This document shows, one piece after another, positions 1 through 8,483 of a stretch of 64,000 bases of DNA. Under the pieces are notes generated by a model, which was not told the DNA's origin, made no database searches, and was given only the letters and a program-made list of their open reading frames with translations. Positions within the stretch are counted from its first letter, which is position 1, and each line of letters starts with the position of its first letter. A program made the position numbers and the translations under genes. The DNA comes from an uncultured Oscillospiraceae bacterium (GTDB taxonomy: Bacteria > Bacillota > Clostridia > Oscillospirales > Oscillospiraceae): NCBI GenBank assembly GCA_905234855.1, contig CAJOIU010000005.1, forward strand, positions 18,945-82,944, in the 5' to 3' direction.

Positions 1-488
1 TTTGCCGCGGAGGCGAAGCCGGGGCAGTGATCGGTGCCGACGAGGTCGTTGTCGATGGTCTTGGGAATGCCCATGACGCGGCACTCCCAGCCGGAACGCG
101 CCATGAAACGGCTGATCTTATCGCAGGTGTCCATGGAGTCGTTGCCGCCGTTATAAAAGAAATAGCGGACGTTATGCTTTTTGAACGTTTCGAGAATGGT
201 CTGATAGTCGGTATCATCCACGTCGGGATCGGCGAGCTTATAGCGGCAGGAGCCGAGCTCGGACGAGGGGGTGCTCTGCAGAAGCGCAAGCTCCGCCGGG
301 TCTTCCAGACCCATATCATAAAGCTTATCGGCCAGAACGCCGGTGATGCCGTGGTCAGCGCCCAACACCTGCGTGATCTCCTCCGAGGCGAGAGCCGCGG
401 AGATCGCGCCGTAGGCGCTGGCATTGATAACGGACGTGGGGCCGCCCGACTGGCCGATGATGCATGCGCCAATGAGCTTTTCAGCCAT
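1..488 (-). CDS. pfp: Pyrophosphate-type 6-phosphofructokinase, N-terminal part (gene runs off the window)
   Basis: Phosphorylates fructose 6-phosphate in cytosolic glycolysis. The first ~162 residues are present. They show the early glycine-rich loop (GQSGGPTSVINAS), then GGNDS where ATP enzymes have GGDGS, and PKTIDNDL. The lysine in PKTIDND is the residue that marks pyrophosphate rather than ATP as phosphoryl donor. The start ATG at 486-488 is preceded by a good GGAGG at 496-500. It is divergent from fba, and the two genes share a short promoter region of about 110 bp. The C-terminal part lies outside the window, so full length cannot be checked. Donor specificity is inferred from motifs. 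Confidence 0.93.
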   Translation of the reverse strand, partial: MAEKLIGACIIGQSGGPTSVINASAYGAISAALASEEITQVLGADHGITGVLADKLYDMGLEDPAELALLQSTPSSELGSCRYKLADPDVDDTDYQTILETFKKHNVRYFFYNGGNDSMDTCDKISRFMARSGWECRVMGIPKTIDNDLVGTDHCPGFASAA

Positions 489-517
489 GTTTTTACCTCC
501 AAATTTTAATGTTTGTG

Positions 518-546
518 TTGATTATATCACAAAGTTGAGGTAAAAT
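518..546 (+). promoter_or_regulatory. Putative sigma-A promoter for fba
   Basis: -35 TTGATT (518-523), 17-bp spacer, -10 TAAAAT (541-546). A leader of about 45 nt precedes the fba start codon at 598. Confidence 0.65.
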
Positions 547-549
547 AAA
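521..549 (-). promoter_or_regulatory. Putative sigma-A promoter for the phosphofructokinase gene
   Basis: On the minus strand a perfect -10 TATAAT (complement of 521-526) lies 17 bp downstream of a weak -35 TTTATT (544-549). It overlaps the oppositely directed fba promoter, so the two may compete for polymerase. Confidence 0.5.
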
Positions 550-597
550 GACTAAGAAGCATAAAATACCAACAAAATCAAAAGGAGCAGAAATAGT

Positions 598-1533
598 ATG
601 CCAATCGTATCAACCACCGAAATGTTCAAAAAGGCCTATGACGGCGGTTACGCCATCGGCGCCTTCAACGTCAACAACATGGAGATCGTGCAGGGTATCA
701 CCGAGGCAGCCGCGGAAGTGAACTCCCCGCTGATCCTGCAGGTATCCGCCGGCGCACGCAAGTATGCTAAGCATGTCTACCTCATGAAGCTCGTCGAGGC
801 GGCGGAGGCCGATACAGGCCTGCCCATCGCGCTGCACCTCGACCACGGCGCGGATTTTGAGATCTGCAAGAGCTGCATCGACGGCGGCTTTACCTCCGTC
901 ATGATCGACGCGTCCTCCAAGAGCTTTGAGGATAATATCGCTCTCACGAAGCAGGTTGTCGAGTATGCCCATGACCACGGCGTCGTCGTGGAGGCGGAGC
1001 TCGGCACGCTGGCCGGTGTGGAGGACGAGGTCAAGGTATCCGCGGAGGATTCCTCCTATACCCGCCCGGAGGATGTGGAGGAGTTCGTCAGCCGCACGGG
1101 CTGCGACTCTCTCGCTATTGCCATCGGCACGAGCCACGGCGCGTATAAGTTCAAGCCCGGCACGAAGCCCCAGCTTCGTTTCGATATCCTCGAAGAAGTC
1201 TCCAAGCGGCTGCCCGGATTCCCCATCGTGCTGCACGGCGCATCGAGCGTCATCCCCAAGTATGTCGATATCATCAATCGGAACGGCGGCGCGCTGGTGG
1301 ACGCCATCGGCGTCCCCGAGGAAATGCTCCGGCAGGCGGCGCGCATGGCGGTCTGCAAGATCAACATCGACTCCGATCTGCGTCTGGCCATGACCGCGGG
1401 CATCCGGGAGCATTTCATGGCGCATCCCGATCATTTCGATCCGCGCCAGTACCTCACGGTCGGCCGCGCCTATATCAAGGAGCTTGTGAAGGACAAGATC
1501 GTGAATGTCCTTGGCAGCGACGGAAAAGCCTGA
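598..1533 (+). CDS. fba: Class II fructose-bisphosphate aldolase
   Basis: Cleaves fructose 1,6-bisphosphate to DHAP and glyceraldehyde 3-phosphate in cytosolic glycolysis and gluconeogenesis. The 311-residue TIM-barrel protein has the class II zinc site: HLDHG around residues 80-84 with catalytic Asp82 and zinc ligand His83, then EAELG, and the late HGASS segment that binds zinc and phosphate. Length is normal for the short class II subgroup. The ATG at 598 follows AAAAGGAG at a good distance. It is paired divergently with the pyrophosphate phosphofructokinase, the preceding glycolytic step. The next gene begins only 3 bp after its stop, so the two are probably co-transcribed. Confidence 0.96.
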   Translation: MPIVSTTEMFKKAYDGGYAIGAFNVNNMEIVQGITEAAAEVNSPLILQVSAGARKYAKHVYLMKLVEAAEADTGLPIALHLDHGADFEICKSCIDGGFTSVMIDASSKSFEDNIALTKQVVEYAHDHGVVVEAELGTLAGVEDEVKVSAEDSSYTRPEDVEEFVSRTGCDSLAIAIGTSHGAYKFKPGTKPQLRFDILEEVSKRLPGFPIVLHGASSVIPKYVDIINRNGGALVDAIGVPEEMLRQAARMAVCKINIDSDLRLAMTAGIREHFMAHPDHFDPRQYLTVGRAYIKELVKDKIVNVLGSDGKA

Positions 1534-1536
1534 TCC

Positions 1537-3252
1537 ATGGGTCTTCTACACGAGATCAAAGCAGCCGTGTCCGGTCACGGACACGGCTGCACCTGTGATG
1601 AATGCATGGAGGAGCACCATTCCCACGGGCATAACGGCTTCGATACGGTCATGATCGGGCGGCTGATCGCCGCGGCGCTCCTTTTTGTCGCGGGTCTAAT
1701 CACCGAGCATTCACAGCCGGTCGTTTCGACGATCCTGCAGGTGCTGGCGATCCTGTTCGCCGGGTACGACGTTTTCATCGGCGCGGTGGCGAATGTCGTC
1801 CGCAAACGCCTGTTTGACGAGAGCCTTCTTATGAGCATCGTCGCCGTGGCCTCCGTCATCATCGGCGAGGCGGGGGAGGGCGCGTCCGTCATGATCCTCT
1901 ACCAGCTCGGCGAGCTGTTTCAGGGCTTTGCCGTTGCGCGTGTGCGCCGGAACATCGAGGGACTCATGGAGGATCGGTCGCCGGAGGCCACCGCTGTTTT
2001 GGCGGAGGTTCGATCCGATAAAGGCACCAAGGGTCGCACGGAGGAGTTTATTACCCATTTTGCTCGGGTCTATACCCCGGTAGTCCTCTGCATCGCGGTG
2101 GTGATCGCCGTGATCTCGCCGCTGGTTCTGCATACCACGGTGGCGGAGGGCGTGTATCGCGCGCTGGTTCTGATGGTCATCGCCTGCCCCTGCGCGCTCG
2201 TGATCTCCGTGCCTCTGAGCTATTTTGCCGGGATCGGCGGTGCGACGCGGCAGGGTATCCTCTTCAAAAGCACCGCCGCCATGGACGCGGTGTCCGGCAC
2301 TAGCGCCGTCGTGTTCGATAAAGCCGGCGCGCTGGCAGACGAGGGGCTGCGGGTCGTATCGGTCAAAAGCGAGCGGATGGAGGCGGATGTGCTGCTTCGC
2401 ATCGCGGCGCATGCCTGCGCCTATTCTGACGGCGTATATGCCGAGAGCATCAAGGCCGCCTATCAGGGTGTCATTTATATCGAGCTTATCCAGAGCTTCC
2501 GGCAAGAGCTTTCCCGCGGCATCACCGTGGAGGTGGAGGGCATCCGCATCATCCTCGGCACCGAGGAGTTTATGGCGGAGCATGAGATCGATCCCGGCCG
2601 GGATCGAACGAATGAGATCGCTGCCTATCTTGCCATTAACGGGCAGTATGCCGGGAGGATCGTATTCGGCAGCGTAGCCAAAACGGACGCCGCCGGAGCC
2701 GTGACGGTGCTGTCGTGGGATAAGGATCGGCAGGTTGCCATGATCACCGAGGATTCCCCCGCCGCAACGGAGAAATTTGCCCGGTCGGTGGGGATCGGCC
2801 AGTATTACGCCGACTGCAGCCGGGATGATAAGGTGGCGGTTGTGCGGGATATCCGAAATCAGCAGATCAAAAAGGGCAAGCTGCTGTTTGTCGGCGACGC
2901 GGAAACGGACGAGGCATGCCTCAGGGAAGCGGACGTTGGCGTCTCCCTCAACGGCGCCAGCTCCGACGCTGCGATCCGCGCGGCGGATGTGGTCATCATG
3001 GACGGTTCGCCGTCCCGGGTGGTCACGGCGCTGGAGGCGGCAAAGCATACACGCGCCATCGTCTGGCAGAATATCGCGTTTGCGCTCGCCTTCAAGCTCA
3101 TCATCCTCGTGCTGGATATGTTCGGAAGCTGTCCGCTGTGGCTGGCGGTCTTCGCGGATGTGGGCGTGGCGCTGCTGGCTGTTCTGAACTCCCTGCGGGC
3201 ATTCCTCCTAAAGGACACGATCCTGCCGGAGGAAAACACCGAAAACCTATAA
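1537..3252 (+). CDS. P-type heavy-metal ATPase-like membrane protein with degenerate catalytic motifs (probable pseudoenzyme)
   Basis: The fold follows Zn/Cd/Co-type P1B ATPases: a His/Cys-rich metal-binding N terminus (residues ~13-34), membrane helices, the ion-site CPC motif (217-219), a nucleotide-binding-like domain, and a typical C-terminal helix pair (AVFADVGVALLAVLN). Catalytic parts are lost. DKTGT is DKAGAL (Asp261 kept, both Thr changed), GDGxND is GDAETD (453-458), the SPC/HP signature region reads YSDGVY, and the TGES-bearing actuator loop is missing, leaving a short link near residues 142-170. The 571 residues are shorter than the usual 620-720. There is no stop or frameshift, so the gene looks maintained. 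A metal-binding or regulatory role is conjecture. It follows fba by 3 bp. Confidence 0.8.
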   Translation: MGLLHEIKAAVSGHGHGCTCDECMEEHHSHGHNGFDTVMIGRLIAAALLFVAGLITEHSQPVVSTILQVLAILFAGYDVFIGAVANVVRKRLFDESLLMSIVAVASVIIGEAGEGASVMILYQLGELFQGFAVARVRRNIEGLMEDRSPEATAVLAEVRSDKGTKGRTEEFITHFARVYTPVVLCIAVVIAVISPLVLHTTVAEGVYRALVLMVIACPCALVISVPLSYFAGIGGATRQGILFKSTAAMDAVSGTSAVVFDKAGALADEGLRVVSVKSERMEADVLLRIAAHACAYSDGVYAESIKAAYQGVIYIELIQSFRQELSRGITVEVEGIRIILGTEEFMAEHEIDPGRDRTNEIAAYLAINGQYAGRIVFGSVAKTDAAGAVTVLSWDKDRQVAMITEDSPAATEKFARSVGIGQYYADCSRDDKVAVVRDIRNQQIKKGKLLFVGDAETDEACLREADVGVSLNGASSDAAIRAADVVIMDGSPSRVVTALEAAKHTRAIVWQNIAFALAFKLIILVLDMFGSCPLWLAVFADVGVALLAVLNSLRAFLLKDTILPEENTENL

Positions 3253-3256
3253 TATG

Positions 3257-3288
3257 ACAGACGCTCCGAGATTATTCGGAGCGTCTGT
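3257..3288. terminator. Bidirectional intrinsic terminator
   Basis: A perfect 13-bp stem (3257-3269 with 3276-3288, loop of 6) lies between convergent genes. A T-rich stretch follows on the plus side and a weaker one on the minus side. Confidence 0.85.
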
Positions 3289-3292
3289 TGTT

Positions 3293-4222
3293 TCAGATTT
3301 TCGATTCGATCCATGCCAGCACGTCGTCCCAGACCTGCTGCTTGCCGATCTCGTTGAGTACCTCATGGCGCATGCCGGAGTAATACTTGGACGATACGTC
3401 CCGCATCCCCGCCTCGCGGAAGCGCTGCTCGACGACGCGGACGCTCTTGCCCCAGCCTCCGACAGGGTCGGCCTCACCCGCGATAAAGAGGACGGGTACG
3501 GTCTTCTTCATCTTCGCCATATGGCTCTTTTTGCCGATGCGCTCAAGGCCGGACATCATGTCGCGCATAAGTCCTGCGGTTCCCATGAAGCCGCAGTTGG
3601 GATCCTTGTCATAGGCGCGGATCACGGTCTCGTCGGAGCAGATCCAATCGTTCGGGCCGATGGGGTTTTCGATGCCCTTCAGATAGCTGCCGAAGGCAAT
3701 GCTCTGCAGCTTGGCGCTGCGGTATTTGGAGCCGTGCTTTTTGATCTCGCCGTTTGCCATAAGCTTGCCGGCCTTGCAGACGATATCCGGAGTGTGACCC
3801 GTACCGGACAGAATGCAGGCGTCGAAATCGTCCGGGTAGTCGCCGAGATAGGTGCGGGCCATGAAGCTGCCCATGCTGTGACCGAGCAGGATCATCGGAA
3901 TGCCGGGGAAGCGATCCTTCAGGATATCCCGCAGCCGCTTTTCGTCCGCGACGATTTTTGCCCAGCCGTCCGTTTCCGCGAACCAGCCCTTTTCCTCCTC
4001 GGACTGGACGGTCTGCCCATGCCCGAGGTGGTCGTCCCCCGCGGCGGCAAAGCCATGCTGGGTGAGAAATACGGCGAAATCGTTATACCGGCCGATATGC
4101 TCCGCAACGCCGTGGACAAGCTGCACCACGCCCCGAACCTCGCCCTCGGGCTGCCAGAGACGGCAATGGATGTTGCTGCGCCCATCGGAGGAGAGAAAAG
4201 TGAAGTCTTCTGTATTAGGCAT
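3293..4222 (-). CDS. Alpha/beta hydrolase (monoglyceride lipase / lysophospholipase type)
   Basis: A probable cytosolic serine esterase; the substrate is not determinable. The 309-residue protein has the nucleophile elbow GHSMGS, an acid residue in the AGEADPVG segment and a late histidine in GMRHEVLNE, a complete Ser-Asp-His triad in the right order. The lid region between them resembles the monoacylglycerol-lipase/YqiA-like group (hydrolase_4 family). The start ATG at 4222 is preceded by GGGAGGATATTTCT, a good ribosome site. It stands alone, convergent with the ATPase-like gene and divergent from glycerol kinase. A link to glycerolipid turnover is suggested only by that neighbour. Confidence 0.88.
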   Translation of the reverse strand: MPNTEDFTFLSSDGRSNIHCRLWQPEGEVRGVVQLVHGVAEHIGRYNDFAVFLTQHGFAAAGDDHLGHGQTVQSEEEKGWFAETDGWAKIVADEKRLRDILKDRFPGIPMILLGHSMGSFMARTYLGDYPDDFDACILSGTGHTPDIVCKAGKLMANGEIKKHGSKYRSAKLQSIAFGSYLKGIENPIGPNDWICSDETVIRAYDKDPNCGFMGTAGLMRDMMSGLERIGKKSHMAKMKKTVPVLFIAGEADPVGGWGKSVRVVEQRFREAGMRDVSSKYYSGMRHEVLNEIGKQQVWDDVLAWIESKI

Positions 4223-4355
4223 AGAAATATCCTCCCATCTGTGTTATAATCAAAACGTGTTAATCTGTTGATTGACATTTTACCCCAAGAAACAGGATTC
4301 GTCAATCGGGATAAGTCGGCGGCCGCGCCGCTGTCCCAAGGAAGGAGAACGTGTG

Positions 4356-5858
4356 ATGAACGGATATCTGATCGCGCTGGATCAGGGAACGACATCCTCC
4401 CGCGCCATCGTATTCGACGCGGCGGGAGGGATCGTCTCGCTGGCGCAGTATCCCTTTGAGCAGATCTATCCCCAGCCGGGCTGGGTCGAGCATGATCCGG
4501 GCGCCATCCTTGACAGTCAGCTCCATGCGCTGGAGGCTGCGTTTGAGAAATCCGGCCTTTCGCCCACGGATATCGCGGGCATCGGCATCACGAACCAGCG
4601 GGAGACCACAATCGTTTGGGAGAAGGCTACAGGGAAGCCGATCTATAACGCCATCGTATGGCAATGCCGCCGGACGGCAGCTATGGCCGAGCGCCTCGTG
4701 GCCGACGGTATGACAGGTTACATCCGCGAGACGACCGGCCTTCTGCCGGATCCCTATTTCTCCGCCACGAAAATCAAGTGGATCCTCGATACCGTACCCG
4801 GCGCCCGCGCCCGGGCGGAACGCGGAGAGCTGCTGTTCGGCACGGTGGATTGCTGGCTCATCTGGAACCTTACCGGTCAGCATGTGACGGACTACTCCAA
4901 TGCCTGCCGCACGATGCTGTTCGATATAAACCGCATGGCATGGGACGAGACCCTGTGCCGCCGGCTTGGGATCCCCATGCAGATGCTGCCCCGGGCGGCC
5001 TCGAACTCTGAGATATTCGGGCATGTGAAGGCGGGGATTCCCGGGCTTACGCTGCTGGAGGGGATCCCCGTATGCGGCGCGGCCGGCGATCAGCAGGCAG
5101 CGCTTCTGGGGCAGGGCTGCATCCTGCCCGGTCAGGCGAAAAATACCTATGGCACCGGCTGCTTCACGCTGATGAACGCGGGCACCGAGGTGCCGCGCAG
5201 TAAAAACGGCCTCGTCACCAGCGTTGCGTGGAACGTACGCGGTCAGACGACCTATGCCTTGGAAGGCAGCGTTTTCAACGCCGGCTCCTCCATCCAATGG
5301 CTCCGGGACGAGGTGGGACTCATCACCGCAGCTCATGAATGCGATATTCTGGCCGAGAGCGTCCCGGACACGGGCGGCGTGTATCTCGTGAGCGCCTTTA
5401 CCGGCCTTGGCGCGCCGTGGTGGGACCCCTACGCCCGCGGCGCGATGGTGGGCATCACCCGCGGCACAGGCCGGGCGCACATCTGCCGCGCGGTATTGGA
5501 GGGGATCGCCTATCAGGTGGCAGATCTTCTGAATGCCATGGAGCAGGATGTAGCCGGAAAGCTAGATGTTCTGCGGGTGGATGGCGGCGCGTCGGTCTCG
5601 GACTTCCTCATGCAGTTCGAGGCGGATATCCTGCAGCGTCCCATCGACCGTCCCTGCACCGTGGAAACCACGGCCTTCGGCGCTGCTTTCTTGGCGGGTC
5701 TTTCCGCGGGTGTATGGTCGAGTATCGAGGATATCCAGTCGCTCCGGCAGACGGAGAGGCTGTTCCAGCCGCAGATGCCGCCGGAGAAGGCGGCGGAGCT
5801 TTTGAAAAACTGGCACAGAGCCGTCGAACGGGCGGCGAAATGGGAAACGGAGGTTTAA
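4356..5858 (+). CDS. glpK: Glycerol kinase
   Basis: Phosphorylates glycerol to sn-glycerol 3-phosphate in the cytosol, feeding glycolysis and lipid synthesis. The 500-residue FGGY-family protein begins with ALDQGTTSSRA (phosphate-binding loop), has GITNQRETT, the C-terminal GLGAPWWDPYARG segment and DGGASVSDFLMQF. Length is typical (~500). An upstream ATG in the same frame (4272) would add 28 unrelated residues. I chose 4356 because AAGGAAGGAG precedes it and the protein then begins like other GlpK. A DUF3048 lipoprotein gene starts 4 bp after the stop, probably in the same transcript. No facilitator gene (glpF) is adjacent. Confidence 0.97.
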   Translation: MNGYLIALDQGTTSSRAIVFDAAGGIVSLAQYPFEQIYPQPGWVEHDPGAILDSQLHALEAAFEKSGLSPTDIAGIGITNQRETTIVWEKATGKPIYNAIVWQCRRTAAMAERLVADGMTGYIRETTGLLPDPYFSATKIKWILDTVPGARARAERGELLFGTVDCWLIWNLTGQHVTDYSNACRTMLFDINRMAWDETLCRRLGIPMQMLPRAASNSEIFGHVKAGIPGLTLLEGIPVCGAAGDQQAALLGQGCILPGQAKNTYGTGCFTLMNAGTEVPRSKNGLVTSVAWNVRGQTTYALEGSVFNAGSSIQWLRDEVGLITAAHECDILAESVPDTGGVYLVSAFTGLGAPWWDPYARGAMVGITRGTGRAHICRAVLEGIAYQVADLLNAMEQDVAGKLDVLRVDGGASVSDFLMQFEADILQRPIDRPCTVETTAFGAAFLAGLSAGVWSSIEDIQSLRQTERLFQPQMPPEKAAELLKNWHRAVERAAKWETEV

Positions 5859-5862
5859 TTCC

Positions 5863-6999
5863 ATGAAAACCAGTCGAAGAATCGTCAGTCTGATTGCAGC
5901 AATGCTGCTTCTGATCTCTCTTGCTGCCTGCGGGAGCAGCGAGGAAACAGCCGAAGAAACGCCCAAGGTGAGCGCTACCATGCCCGCGGAGCCGACGCCC
6001 GAGCCGACGGAGGCGCCTGCGGAGGCAACGCCGGAGCCTGCGCAGGAAGCGGCGGAGCTAGACGCGGAGCCGATCAACCCGCTTACCGGCGAGGCGGCTG
6101 CGGAGGATATGAGCTCCGTGCGTCCCTATGCGGTCATGATCAATAACCACCGCTATGCCCAGCCGCAGGCGGGCATTTCGCAGGCGGACATGATCTGGGA
6201 GTTGATGGAGGAGGGCGGCATCACGCGCATGATGGGCATCTTTACTGACCTCAGCGACGTGGAGCGTGTCGGTACGATCCGCTCCGCCAGAAAGTACAAC
6301 GTGTCCGTCGCGCAGGCGCTGGACGCGATCTTCGTCCATGCCGGCGGCTCCGATGAAGCCCTCAACTACATCGACGAGATCGGCTTGGCGGATATCTGCT
6401 TCGTCCGCGGGCGCTACAGCCCCAGCAGCACGTTTTACCGTGATCCCACCCGTCAGTCCCACGGCATCGAGCACAGCCTGTTCGCCATTGGCGAAAAACT
6501 CATTGAATCCGCGGAGAACTATGGCTACCGCGAGAACCATTACGATGGGTTTGACGGCACCTATGGCCTGTCCTTCAGCGATACGGCTGAGGAGCAATGC
6601 ACCGAACCGGCCACCTATATCCAAGTGAACTATGCAGGCGGCAAAACCTCCAGCTTCTTCTATGACGAGGATACCGGCCTGTATTCCATGGAGCAGTTTG
6701 GCGATACCTATACGGACGACGGCTATGACAATGTCCGCTTCAAGAACGTGATCGTGATGTATGCCGATACGCATCTGCAGTCCGACGGCCTGCATCTGAC
6801 CATCGACCTGACCGGCTCGAACCGGGGTTATTTCTGCTGCGGCGGCAAGTATGTACCCATCCGCTGGAATCGCTCCGGCGAAAGCGATAACTTCCACTTC
6901 ACGCTGGAGGACGGCACACCTCTCGCGCTGGGCGTCGGGACGACCTTTGTCGCGGTCAATCAGTCCGGCAGCTATTCCGGCTCCACGGACTTCGGCTGA
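5863..6999 (+). CDS. DUF3048 (YerB-like) lipoprotein
   Basis: A secreted, membrane-anchored protein of unknown biochemical role. The 378-residue precursor has a lipoprotein signal with lipobox LAAC and acceptor Cys23, an acidic Thr/Pro/Glu-rich linker (residues ~25-65), then a DUF3048 domain that starts at NPLTG and contains RPYAVMINNH, GITRMMGIF and GTIRSARKY. YerB of Bacillus is the best-known relative. It sits 4 bp after glpK and ends at a strong terminator. The linker suggests the folded domain stands off the membrane toward the cell wall. Confidence 0.9.
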   Translation: MKTSRRIVSLIAAMLLLISLAACGSSEETAEETPKVSATMPAEPTPEPTEAPAEATPEPAQEAAELDAEPINPLTGEAAAEDMSSVRPYAVMINNHRYAQPQAGISQADMIWELMEEGGITRMMGIFTDLSDVERVGTIRSARKYNVSVAQALDAIFVHAGGSDEALNYIDEIGLADICFVRGRYSPSSTFYRDPTRQSHGIEHSLFAIGEKLIESAENYGYRENHYDGFDGTYGLSFSDTAEEQCTEPATYIQVNYAGGKTSSFFYDEDTGLYSMEQFGDTYTDDGYDNVRFKNVIVMYADTHLQSDGLHLTIDLTGSNRGYFCCGGKYVPIRWNRSGESDNFHFTLEDGTPLALGVGTTFVAVNQSGSYSGSTDFG

Positions 7000-7007
7000 T
7001 AAAAACA

Positions 7008-7040
7008 GGGATCGCTGCGGCATTGCGCCGCGGCGATCCC
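7008..7040. terminator. Intrinsic terminator between convergent genes
   Basis: A 14-bp stem with one G-T pair (7008-7021 with 7027-7040, 5-nt loop), followed by a T-rich run at 7044-7056 on the plus strand. It ends the glpK-DUF3048 transcript and may also end the opposing gene. Confidence 0.8.
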
Positions 7041-7056
7041 CATTGTTTCATTTTCA

Positions 7057-7824
7057 TTATCCGCCGGTCGCCATCTCATAGACGATGCGGATAAAAAAGA
7101 TGGCTAGAACGACACAGATGAGGGGTTTTACGATCTTCGCGCCCTTTTCCGTAAAAAAACGCGTCCCCAGCCAGTTTCCCGCGATCCCGAAAATACCGGC
7201 AACGAGGCCGAGGGACAGAAGCACCTTCCCGTTGATGAGATAGGTGACAAGCGCGGCGATATTGGTGGAGAGGTTTATGACCTTCGTCGTGCCTGCGGCG
7301 GAGTTCAGATCCATATGGGCAAGTCCCGTAAGCAGAAGCAGGAGAAACGTCCCCGTGCCGGGGCCGTAGAATCCATCATATACACCGATGACCAGCGCCA
7401 GCGCCGCCGCGATGACATAGGTCTTCCGGGGGGACAGAGGTTCTTTTCCCTCCGCGCTGAGACTCTTGGAGCGGAAGACGTAAAGCGCCGTCAGCGGCAG
7501 GATGAACAGCAGCAGGAGCTTGAAGATCCTGTCGGCGACCAGCAAGGCGAGATTCGCGCCACAGGCGGAGCCGACAAGGGCGAATACGGCGCATAAAAGA
7601 CTGAGCTTCAGCCGTATATACCCCTGCTTCCAAAACTTCCATGTGGTCAGCGTCGTCCCCATGGCGGAGCTGATCTTGTTGGTGCCGATGGCGGCGTGGG
7701 CCGGTAATCCGGCAATGAGGTAGGCCGGCAGGGAGATGAGGCCGCCGCCGCCCGCGATGGCGTCTACGAAGCCGCCGAGAAAAATCAGCGGGCAGACAAT
7801 GAGATAGCGTGTCAATTCACTCAT
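7057..7824 (-). CDS. TauE/SafE-family membrane transporter (sulfite exporter family)
   Basis: A multi-pass inner-membrane protein of the TSUP family, which moves sulfur-containing or other small organic anions. The 255 residues give about eight hydrophobic segments in two repeats. The family signatures are present: GGFVDAIAGGGGLISLP near the N terminus with GTNK soon after, and FYGPGTGTF at the start of the second repeat. Length is typical. The substrate cannot be told from sequence. It is a single gene, divergent from the carbonic anhydrase-like gene, with its own promoter upstream. Confidence 0.9.
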   Translation of the reverse strand: MSELTRYLIVCPLIFLGGFVDAIAGGGGLISLPAYLIAGLPAHAAIGTNKISSAMGTTLTTWKFWKQGYIRLKLSLLCAVFALVGSACGANLALLVADRIFKLLLLFILPLTALYVFRSKSLSAEGKEPLSPRKTYVIAAALALVIGVYDGFYGPGTGTFLLLLLTGLAHMDLNSAAGTTKVINLSTNIAALVTYLINGKVLLSLGLVAGIFGIAGNWLGTRFFTEKGAKIVKPLICVVLAIFFIRIVYEMATGG

Positions 7825-7861
7825 AAGCAGTAACAGGCGATCAGCAGATCGCGCCTTCTCT

Positions 7862-7889
7862 ATTGTATTTGCTTATCATTTTACTGCAA
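7862..7889 (-). promoter_or_regulatory. Putative sigma-A promoter for the TauE/SafE gene
   Basis: Minus strand -35 TTGCAG (7884-7889), 16-bp spacer, -10 TACAAT (7862-7867), about 30 bp from the start codon. Confidence 0.6.
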
Positions 7890-7952
7890 GACGCCGCGGA
7901 TCGCTATAGGGCAATTTGATCGAAACGGTGAAGGAAACAGGAGCGGATTTCC

Positions 7953-8453
7953 ATGATTATGAACTATAGCAGCAAAAAGCCCGTTCTGGGGGAACGCTGT
8001 TTTGTGGCGGAGACCGCTGCCGTGATCGGGGATGTGACGCTGGGGGACGACTGCTCCGTATGGTTCGGGGCGGTCATCCGGGGCGACTATGAGCCGATCA
8101 CCGTCGGCCGCCGCACAAATATCCAAGATAACGTCACGATCCATAACGACCGGGGCAGCCCCGTCGTGATCGGGGACGACGTCAGTATCGGGCATAACGC
8201 CGTTGTGCATGGAGCGAAGCTCGAAAACGGCGTTCTGATCGGCATGGGCGCCGTTGTGCTGGATCGTGCCGTGGTTGGCGCGGGCTCCATCGTCGGCGCC
8301 GGCGCGGTAGTGACGAAGGGGACGGTGATCCCTCCGAACAGCCTGGCGATGGGTATTCCCGCCAAGGTCGTGCGGACGCTGCCGCCGGACAGCAACCGGG
8401 AAAACGCGGATATCTATGTGGATCGCAAGAACAACTATTTGCAGGCGCTATGA
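7953..8453 (+). CDS. Gamma-carbonic anhydrase-like hexapeptide-repeat protein
   Basis: A left-handed beta-helix protein, trimeric in the family, that binds a metal between subunits. Some members hydrate CO2 and many have no proven activity. The 166 residues show repeated [IV]G-type hexapeptides (GDVTLGDDCSVWFGAVIRGD), the QDNVTIHND turn, and the histidines in IHND, IGHN and VVHG that form the three-histidine zinc site. It ends with the usual GIPAKVVRTL. It precedes the rfbA-CoA-transferase pair by 30 bp and may be the first gene of that transcript. Metal site complete, activity inferred. Confidence 0.9.
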   Translation: MIMNYSSKKPVLGERCFVAETAAVIGDVTLGDDCSVWFGAVIRGDYEPITVGRRTNIQDNVTIHNDRGSPVVIGDDVSIGHNAVVHGAKLENGVLIGMGAVVLDRAVVGAGSIVGAGAVVTKGTVIPPNSLAMGIPAKVVRTLPPDSNRENADIYVDRKNNYLQAL

Positions 8454-8483
8454 CCCGCCGCTAAAGAAAGAGAGGATCGAGGG

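Noticed and set aside
610..1434. A 274-codon frame antisense to fba
   Set aside because: It is a shadow of the aldolase codons, with no ribosome site and no recognisable domain.
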